Below are positions 9,744 through 13,108 of a stretch of DNA of 13,108 nt, piece after piece. The notes beneath the pieces were generated by a model, which worked only from the letters and a program-made list of their open reading frames with translations, had not been told where the DNA came from and did not search any database. The stretch covers positions 1 through 13,108 of the forward strand of contig CAIVAX010000411.1 of NCBI GenBank assembly GCA_903903935.1, written 5' to 3'. The first letter of the stretch is position 1; the number at the start of each line of letters is the position of its first letter. Both the position numbers and the translations under genes were made by a program. Source of the DNA: an uncultured Hyphomicrobiales bacterium (lineage in GTDB: Bacteria; Pseudomonadota; Alphaproteobacteria; Rhizobiales; Beijerinckiaceae).

Positions 9744-10157
9744 CTAACGCAAACGGGTTGAAGGTGTCGTGGCTGCAGGCGTTGAACCCGCGCGGCTGCT
9801 GCTCTTCTCATCGCGCGGCGTCGCAGTGGGCTCTGACAAGCCCAGCATTTCGAGCTTGCGGCCAATGCTATCGACGCGCTCAGCTTTATCGGGCAGGTCG
9901 CTCACTTTAATGCTCTGGTCGAGCGACATTTGGCGCAGATCAAGATGTTTCTCGGCGAGAATTTGAATGCGCTCTGGGCGGGTGAGATAGGCCCAGTCGG
10001 ATTTCAAAGTGACAATGGCATTTTTCTCACGATCAATCGCATGGCGTGTTTTGACGATCTGCTCCGAGGTGAGCATGGTTTCATATTTGATCGAATAGGC
10101 ATAAACGGCGGAGCCGAGAAGCGAGAGAATAGCAATCACATTGAGCAATCGGAGCAT
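9744..10157 (-). CDS. ftsL: Cell division protein FtsL
   Basis: FtsL is a small bitopic divisome protein that, with FtsB and FtsQ, activates FtsWI. The 137-residue product has a very short N-terminus, one membrane segment at about residues 4-22, and a periplasmic segment predicted as helical/coiled coil (about 28-58) followed by a conserved-looking RPERIQILAEKHLDL block (60-74). A low-complexity Ser/Thr/Pro/Ala tail makes up the last 30 residues. Sequence identity in FtsL is generally low, so the call rests on topology, size and position between rsmH and ftsI. The ATG at 10157 is one base after the rsmH TGA. A good GGAGG (10165-10169) 7 nt upstream lies in the last rsmH codons and fixes this start. 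Confidence 0.92.
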   Translation of the reverse strand: MLRLLNVIAILSLLGSAVYAYSIKYETMLTSEQIVKTRHAIDREKNAIVTLKSDWAYLTRPERIQILAEKHLDLRQMSLDQSIKVSDLPDKAERVDSIGRKLEMLGLSEPTATPRDEKSSSRAGSTPAATTPSTRLR

Positions 10158-10158
10158 A

Positions 10159-11214
10159 TCAGCGCCTCCGTGGTTCGTGTGAAGGCAGGCGGGCCAAGCT
10201 CAAAAGTTTGACATCTGTGCCGCGGGCGGGGGCATGCGTGCGAGTGGCAAAGCGTAATTTGGCTGAGCGGGCTCGTGGATTGAGAGCAAGTTCTGTCTCT
10301 CCTGCAATGACAGGATGACGAGAGACCTGCTCGAATGTAGCTTGCGGAGGCGCGCTTTCGCCTGGCAGCAGGCGTGAGCTGCCACGGCCGCGATCAGAGC
10401 GCTCGGCTAGAAATTGTTTAACGATGCGATCTTCGAGCGAATGAAAGCTCACAATGGCCAAGCGTCCGCCGGGCTTGAGTGCGGCTTCAGCCGCAATCAA
10501 AGCTTGGACCAATTCTTCCAGCTCAGCATTGACGGCAATGCGCAAGGCTTGGAAGGTGCGGGTGGCGGGATGAATCTCATGCGGCTTGCTGGGCAAAAGC
10601 CGGGCAATCAGCTCGGCCAATTGCTTTGTGCTGGTAAAGGGCGTGGTGATGCGATCATGCACAATGGCTTTGGCAATGCGCCGTGCAGCGCGCTCTTCGC
10701 CATAGTGAAAGAAAATATCTGCCAATTCTTCTGCACTCGCCTGATTGACGATATCAGCGGCAGAGCGACCTTGGCTTTCCATGCGCATATCCAGCGGGCC
10801 CTCAAAGCGGAAGGAAAAGCCTCTGGCCGCTTCATCAATCTGCATGGAGGAGACGCCAATATCCAGCGTAATGCCAGCAAAGGCGGGCTCGCCTGTATGA
10901 GCCAATCCAGCCTCAAGAGCGGTGTGTTGAAATTGGCTGAAACGGCTGTGGCGCAGAATCAAACGATCGCCAAATTGGCTCTGCAGGGGGCCAGCAGCGG
11001 CAAGCGCGCGCGGATCTCTATCGAGGGCGAGCACGCGGATATTTGCGCGCTCAAGCATGGCGCGTGTATAGCCGCCAGCTCCAAAGGTGCCATCGAGATA
11101 CAGACCGCCAGATGTGAGATTGAGCGCGTCCATCACCTCAGACAGAAGCACGGGAATGTGAAGGGCTGGTCCGCCTGCGGCGAGATCTGTTGGCTCGCCG
11201 CCGCCCTGTGTCAT
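10159..11214 (-). CDS. rsmH: 16S rRNA (cytosine(1402)-N(4))-methyltransferase RsmH (MraW)
   Basis: RsmH (formerly MraW) uses SAM to N4-methylate C1402 in the decoding centre of 16S rRNA. The 351-residue product has the SAM-binding loop DGTFGAGGYT (41-50), LALDRDP (62-68), DIGVSSMQID (118-127), HPATRTFQALRIAVNAEL (215-232) and SFHSLEDR (256-263), all in the expected order. The same frame stays open about 224 codons further upstream (to 11886), but the start is taken as the ATG at 11214. That ATG forms ATGA with the mraZ stop, has AAGGAG (11222-11227) 7 nt upstream, and gives the normal family length. The sequence upstream of it shows no methyltransferase-like content and overlaps mraZ in another frame. 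Confidence 0.97.
   Translation of the reverse strand: MTQGGGEPTDLAAGGPALHIPVLLSEVMDALNLTSGGLYLDGTFGAGGYTRAMLERANIRVLALDRDPRALAAAGPLQSQFGDRLILRHSRFSQFQHTALEAGLAHTGEPAFAGITLDIGVSSMQIDEAARGFSFRFEGPLDMRMESQGRSAADIVNQASAEELADIFFHYGEERAARRIAKAIVHDRITTPFTSTKQLAELIARLLPSKPHEIHPATRTFQALRIAVNAELEELVQALIAAEAALKPGGRLAIVSFHSLEDRIVKQFLAERSDRGRGSSRLLPGESAPPQATFEQVSRHPVIAGETELALNPRARSAKLRFATRTHAPARGTDVKLLSLARLPSHEPRRR
10165..10169 (-). promoter_or_regulatory. Ribosome binding site of ftsL
   Basis: The minus strand reads GGAGG, 7 nt before the ftsL ATG, inside the final codons of rsmH. It supports the one-base-gap start of this poorly conserved gene. Confidence 0.85.
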
Positions 11215-11699
11215 TCCCGTGCTCCTTGTCGCTTCGGTTGCTCCGCGCTTGCAGATCCAGTGCTGAGCTGTTTGCGCATTTCGCGCATCTGACTTTTGGC
11301 CTCTGCCAGATGCAGCTGAAACTTGCTCGGTTCCCAGATCTGAAATTTGTAGCCCTGACCCACAAAGGTCACCTGATCGGTGATGCCTGCTTGGGCTTTG
11401 AGCTGGTCGGTTAAAATCACGCGTCCTTCTGTATCGGTCTTGAGGATCTCGCTGGTTCCCAACAAAGCCGTGGAATAGAGATCCCGTTCTTCCGAATAGG
11501 CGGCAAACCTGTTCAGCAGTCCGTCGATCTCCCGCAAAAGCCCATGCCCACCACAATCGAGCGCTTCCACGCTCAAAGAGGGATGCACGTAAAGACCCTC
11601 GAAGCCGTCGCGCGCTAACACCGCCCGAAATGAACCGGGAATAGAAACCCGACCCTTGGCATCGAGCCGGTTTGTGAAATGCGAAACGAAGCGATCCAC
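11211..11699 (-). CDS. mraZ: Transcriptional regulator MraZ (GTG start)
   Basis: MraZ is the first gene of dcw clusters and encodes an AbrB/SpoVT-like DNA-binding protein that forms a ring-shaped oligomer and represses its own operon in E. coli. The 162-residue product shows the two tandem half-domains: TNRLDAKGRVSIPGSFR (9-25) and LKTDTEGRVILTDQL (86-100). Each has the D-x-x-G-R-V core. After about residue 143 there is a short polar tail. The start is a GTG. An in-frame TGA touches it directly upstream and no ATG occurs before the C-terminal part, so no other start gives the conserved N-terminus. Its Shine-Dalgarno is weak, which together with GTG suggests low expression, as fits an autorepressor. 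The stop overlaps rsmH by 4 nt. Confidence 0.96.
   Translation of the reverse strand: MDRFVSHFTNRLDAKGRVSIPGSFRAVLARDGFEGLYVHPSLSVEALDCGGHGLLREIDGLLNRFAAYSEERDLYSTALLGTSEILKTDTEGRVILTDQLKAQAGITDQVTFVGQGYKFQIWEPSKFQLHLAEAKSQMREMRKQLSTGSASAEQPKRQGARE
11222..11227 (-). promoter_or_regulatory. Ribosome binding site of rsmH
   Basis: The minus strand reads AAGGAG here, 7 nt before the ATG at 11214. It lies within the last codons of mraZ. It decides between the ATGA-overlap start and the much longer open frame upstream. Confidence 0.85.
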
Positions 11700-11719
11700 T
11701 CAGTTCACCCGACATCCCA

Positions 11720-11741
11720 ATCTTTGCGCCGATCTTTGCGC
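11720..11741. repeat. Short tandem repeat, period 12 bp, in the mraZ leader
   Basis: The plus strand has two copies of ATCTTTGCGC at 11720-11729 and 11732-11741, so the period is 12 bp. On the minus strand this lies about 20 nt upstream of the mraZ GTG, within the predicted 5' leader. Function is unknown, and chance is possible for a repeat this short. Confidence 0.5.
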
Positions 11742-11864
11742 TGTCGATCAGGCCTACCCACTCATGTGCTGCACAGTCCCTCGTCTGATCGCGCTTCATC
11801 AGGGCCCCAGCGCCGGCTGCCTTGCGGCCGCGGCGGGTGGCTGAACCCTGAATCAATGATCCGT

Positions 11865-11910
11865 GAGGGATGCTTTGGGATATCATGGGATTATATGGGC
11901 GTCAATGGAA
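11865..11910. promoter_or_regulatory. MraZ operator: five 10-bp-spaced TGGGA-like boxes
   Basis: On the plus strand the hexamers GAGGGA (11865), TTGGGA (11875), ATGGGA (11885), ATGGGC (11895) and ATGGAA (11905) sit exactly 10 bp apart. Three share TGGG and the outer two are degenerate. E. coli MraZ is known to bind TGGGN repeats separated by 5 nt, which is the same 10-bp period and places successive boxes on one DNA face for ring-shaped MraZ. The repeats surround a TATAAT hexamer pointing towards mraZ, so binding would block that promoter. The boxes read TGGG on the strand opposite mraZ; I do not rely on orientation. The periodicity is seen directly; the MraZ assignment is inferred from family knowledge and position. 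Confidence 0.82.
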
Positions 11911-11917
11911 AGTTGAA
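11890..11917 (-). promoter_or_regulatory. Predicted promoter of mraZ and the dcw operon
   Basis: On the minus strand a perfect -10 hexamer TATAAT (11895-11890) is preceded, after 16 nt, by TTCAAC (11917-11912), a modest -35. Transcription would start near 11883, leaving a leader of about 185 nt before the mraZ GTG. A second option is TTGACG (11905-11900) with a 17-nt spacer to TATCCC (11882-11877). Both lie within the TGGGA boxes. A GANTC site (11915-11919) overlaps the -35. Alphaproteobacterial -10 elements are often poorly conserved, so the exact start is uncertain. Confidence 0.55.
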
Positions 11918-11994
11918 TCGAAACGGCACAGATCCGCCTCACTGTGCATCTGACCCTGTTAAGATTAATGAACCGTTGATGAATCGCGGCAAAA

Positions 11995-12009
11995 TCAAGA
12001 TTATCTTGA
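11995..12009. repeat. 15-bp palindrome TCAAGA-TTA-TCTTGA
   Basis: A perfect 6-bp inverted repeat (TCAAGA/TCTTGA) with a 3-nt centre lies upstream of the mraZ promoter, flanked by A-tracts on the plus strand. On the minus strand it is followed by only TTTT and the stem is AT-rich, so a terminator is unlikely. A binding site for a dimeric regulator is more plausible; I do not recognise which one. Confidence 0.5.
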
Positions 12010-12132
12010 AAAAATCGAGGCTTCCGCCCTGTCCTTTGGGCTGACGAGGGGCTTTATGGCGTTTTCTTTCTTTATTTTGAGGCGCTGATTTGCCCTAGCA
12101 GCGGATTTGTGGGGCCCAGCCCACTGCGGGCC

Positions 12133-12159
12133 TTGCCAGGCTTTCTCATTAGGTATAAA
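12133..12159 (+). promoter_or_regulatory. Predicted promoter of the ArsR-methyltransferase gene
   Basis: TTGCCA (12133-12138) and TATAAA (12154-12159) with a 15-nt spacer form a plausible though short-spaced promoter reading towards the gene at 12190. The -10 lies inside the palindromic operator, which fits repression by a bound dimer. Confidence 0.4.
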
Positions 12160-12171
12160 CATATCTTTATA
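12154..12171. promoter_or_regulatory. 18-bp palindromic operator, SahR-like
   Basis: The core ATAAACATATCTTTAT (12155-12170), extended by T and A on the two sides, is an inverted repeat in which only one base pair breaks the symmetry. It lies 18 bp before the start codon of the ArsR-type gene and overlaps its likely -10 element. From memory, it resembles the AT-rich palindrome (ATAAAGATATCTTTAT type) reported for the SAH-responsive regulator SahR of alphaproteobacteria. The symmetry is seen directly; the link to SahR is recalled and unchecked. Autoregulation is the simplest reading. Confidence 0.65.
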
Positions 12172-12189
12172 TCTTACATAAGGTCAGAA

Positions 12190-13108
12190 ATGAGTTCCTT
12201 TGCACCCTTAGCCACCATTCTGTCGGGCCTCGAGGCCTCGGGCGAGGTGACGCGCCTGCGGCTGCTCATGTTGCTGGCCGAGGCGGAGCTGACGGTGACG
12301 GAGCTGGTCTCCATTTTGGGCCAATCGCAACCGCGCATTTCACGCCATCTTAAATTACTGGTGGAGGCTGGATTGGTCGATCGCCATAGAGAGGGCGCTT
12401 GGGTGTTCTTTCGGCTGGCCGAGCGCGGTGTGGCGGCGCGACTGGCGCGTCAGATTGTTGATCTGATCGATAAGCGCGATGCCATTGCCGGGGCTGATCA
12501 TGCGCGTCTGAGTGAAGTGCGCCAAGCCAGAGCCGAGCAGGCGGCGCAGTATTTTGCCTCACAGGCGCGCAATTGGGATCAATTGCGCTCTTTGCATGTG
12601 CCCGAAGACAAGGTCGAGCGCGCGGTGCGTGCTTTAGTGGGCGATGGGCCTTTGCAGGCTGTGCTGGATCTGGGCACGGGCACGGGCCGCATGCTTGAAT
12701 TGGTGGCGCCGTTCGCCGAACGGGCGGTGGGCGTGGATCAAAGCCCGGCCATGTTGAATGTGGCGCGCTCGCGATTGGAGGCGGCGGGTTTGAAACATGT
12801 TCAACTGCGACAGGGCGATATTTATGCTCTGCCGGTTGAATCCGACGGCTATGATCTGATCATCATTCATCAAGTCTTGCATTATCTCGATGATCCGGGC
12901 CGGGCGTTGCGGGAGGCTGCACGTCGGCTGAGCCCGGGCGGGCGGTTGCTGGTGGTAGATTTTTCTCCGCATTTGCTCGAATTTCTGCGCGAGGAACATA
13001 AGCATCGCCGGCTGGGATTCACGCATGCGGAAATCAGCGAATTCATGCGCGATGCCGGGCTTGATTTGATGACTCATCAAGAGCTCGCGCCCAATGATGC
13101 CTCGGGCA
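12190..13108 (+). CDS. ArsR-family regulator fused to a class I SAM-dependent methyltransferase domain (C-terminus cut by window edge)
   Basis: The first 306 codons are present and the gene runs off the right edge. Residues 1-95 form a winged-helix ArsR domain. The helix-turn-helix spans about 35-62 (recognition helix QSQPRISRHLKLL, 45-57), followed by a short wing (HREGAWVFFRL, 66-76). Residues 115-300 form a methyltransferase domain with the SAM loop DLGTGTGRM (160-168), the acidic residue of GVDQSP (181-186), motif RQGDIYALP (207-215) and LSPGGRLLVVDF (247-258). There are no cysteines, so the metal-binding CVC motif of ArsR/SmtB sensors is absent. Such fusions are common in Hyphomicrobiales, often beside metF; the SAH-responsive SahR is the best-known candidate. 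The inference is a regulator sensing SAM/SAH through its second domain. The ATG at 12190 has AAGG (12180-12183) at a 6-nt distance. Function as an active methyltransferase remains possible. Confidence 0.88.
   Translation, partial: MSSFAPLATILSGLEASGEVTRLRLLMLLAEAELTVTELVSILGQSQPRISRHLKLLVEAGLVDRHREGAWVFFRLAERGVAARLARQIVDLIDKRDAIAGADHARLSEVRQARAEQAAQYFASQARNWDQLRSLHVPEDKVERAVRALVGDGPLQAVLDLGTGTGRMLELVAPFAERAVGVDQSPAMLNVARSRLEAAGLKHVQLRQGDIYALPVESDGYDLIIIHQVLHYLDDPGRALREAARRLSPGGRLLVVDFSPHLLEFLREEHKHRRLGFTHAEISEFMRDAGLDLMTHQELAPNDASG

Larger units (their letters stand above)
11850..11985. other. Three GANTC (CcrM-type methylation) sites around the mraZ promoter
   Basis: GAATC occurs at 11850-11854, 11915-11919 and 11981-11985, that is 65 and 66 bp apart, and I see no other GANTC in the intergenic region. 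GANTC is the target of the cell-cycle methyltransferase CcrM of alphaproteobacteria. The middle site overlaps the predicted mraZ -35. About two such sites are expected by chance in 490 bp, so only the spacing and position are notable. Confidence 0.4.
11700..12189. other. Divergent intergenic control region between mraZ and the ArsR-methyltransferase gene
   Basis: This 490-bp stretch is the only gap above 20 bp in the window. From the mraZ side outward it holds: a 12-bp-period tandem repeat beside the mraZ start; a stretch of about 120 bp where I see no clear signal; the 10-bp-periodic MraZ-type boxes with an embedded mraZ promoter; an 11-bp imperfect tandem repeat (11965-11986); a 15-bp palindrome; a possible mini-ORF with a Shine-Dalgarno (12046-12088); overlapping short GC-rich hairpins (12113-12132); and the promoter and palindromic operator of the plus-strand gene. 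No intrinsic terminator with a proper T-run is evident, and no tRNA or conserved protein is recognisable. Confidence 0.8.

Noticed and set aside
10414..11292. 292-codon plus-strand open frame antisense to rsmH
   Set aside because: It is a compositional shadow of rsmH: no recognisable domain and a complete conserved gene on the other strand.
11215..11886. Open frame extending rsmH about 224 codons upstream across mraZ
   Set aside because: It overlaps mraZ in another frame, has no family-like sequence, and the ATG at 11214 has a strong ribosome binding site and gives the usual RsmH length.
11960..11970. CtrA-type site (TTAA-N7-TTAA)
   Set aside because: Two TTAA half-sites are present but separated by 2 nt instead of 7.
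11995..12015. Intrinsic terminator at the AT-rich palindrome
   Set aside because: The stem is only 6 bp with four A-T pairs, the T-run on the minus strand is short, and it lies upstream of the mraZ promoter where no gene needs ending.
12634..13080. 148-codon minus-strand open frame antisense to the methyltransferase domain
   Set aside because: The plus strand encodes a clear SAM-binding domain here, and the minus-strand translation is low-information, rich in Q, R and H.

Overview
The window is the proximal part of a division and cell-wall (dcw) cluster from an alphaproteobacterium, probably of the order Hyphomicrobiales (Rhizobiales). The evidence is the gene order mraZ-rsmH-ftsL-ftsI-murE-murF-mraY-murD-ftsW-murG-murC, the alphaproteobacterial look of FtsI and FtsL, a base composition that looks moderately GC-rich by eye, and a divergent ArsR-methyltransferase fusion of a type common in that order. 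I cannot name a genus from sequence alone.

Positions 1-11699 hold eleven genes, all on the minus strand, transcribed from mraZ (11699) towards murC, which runs off the left edge. The largest gap is 17 nt (ftsL-ftsI). The other junctions are overlaps of 1, 4 or 17 nt, direct stop-start contact, or gaps of 1-8 nt. The block is therefore almost certainly one operon with extensive translational coupling. murB, ddl, ftsQ, ftsA and ftsZ would be expected beyond the left edge.

The products form one pathway. MurC, MurD, MurE and MurF build the UDP-MurNAc-pentapeptide, MraY and MurG make lipid I and lipid II, and FtsW with FtsI polymerise and crosslink septal peptidoglycan, with FtsL linking them to the divisome. 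MraZ is the cluster's regulator and RsmH a 16S rRNA methyltransferase.

Positions 11700-12189 form a 490-bp divergent control region. Next to mraZ it holds five TGGGA-like repeats at an exact 10-bp period, which match the known MraZ operator pattern, with a TATAAT hexamer for mraZ inside them. Next to the right-hand gene is a near-perfect 18-bp palindrome resembling the S-adenosylhomocysteine-responsive (SahR-type) operator as I remember it. Between them are a short palindrome, three regularly spaced GANTC sites and a possible Phe-rich mini-ORF.

From 12190 to the right edge, on the plus strand, is a cysteine-free ArsR-type regulator fused to a class I SAM-dependent methyltransferase domain, cut by the window end. 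It is probably a regulator of the methionine/SAM cycle.

I found no tRNA, rRNA, mobile element, CRISPR array or clear intrinsic terminator. The coding region is an ordinary core locus; the unusual content is in the divergent control region.
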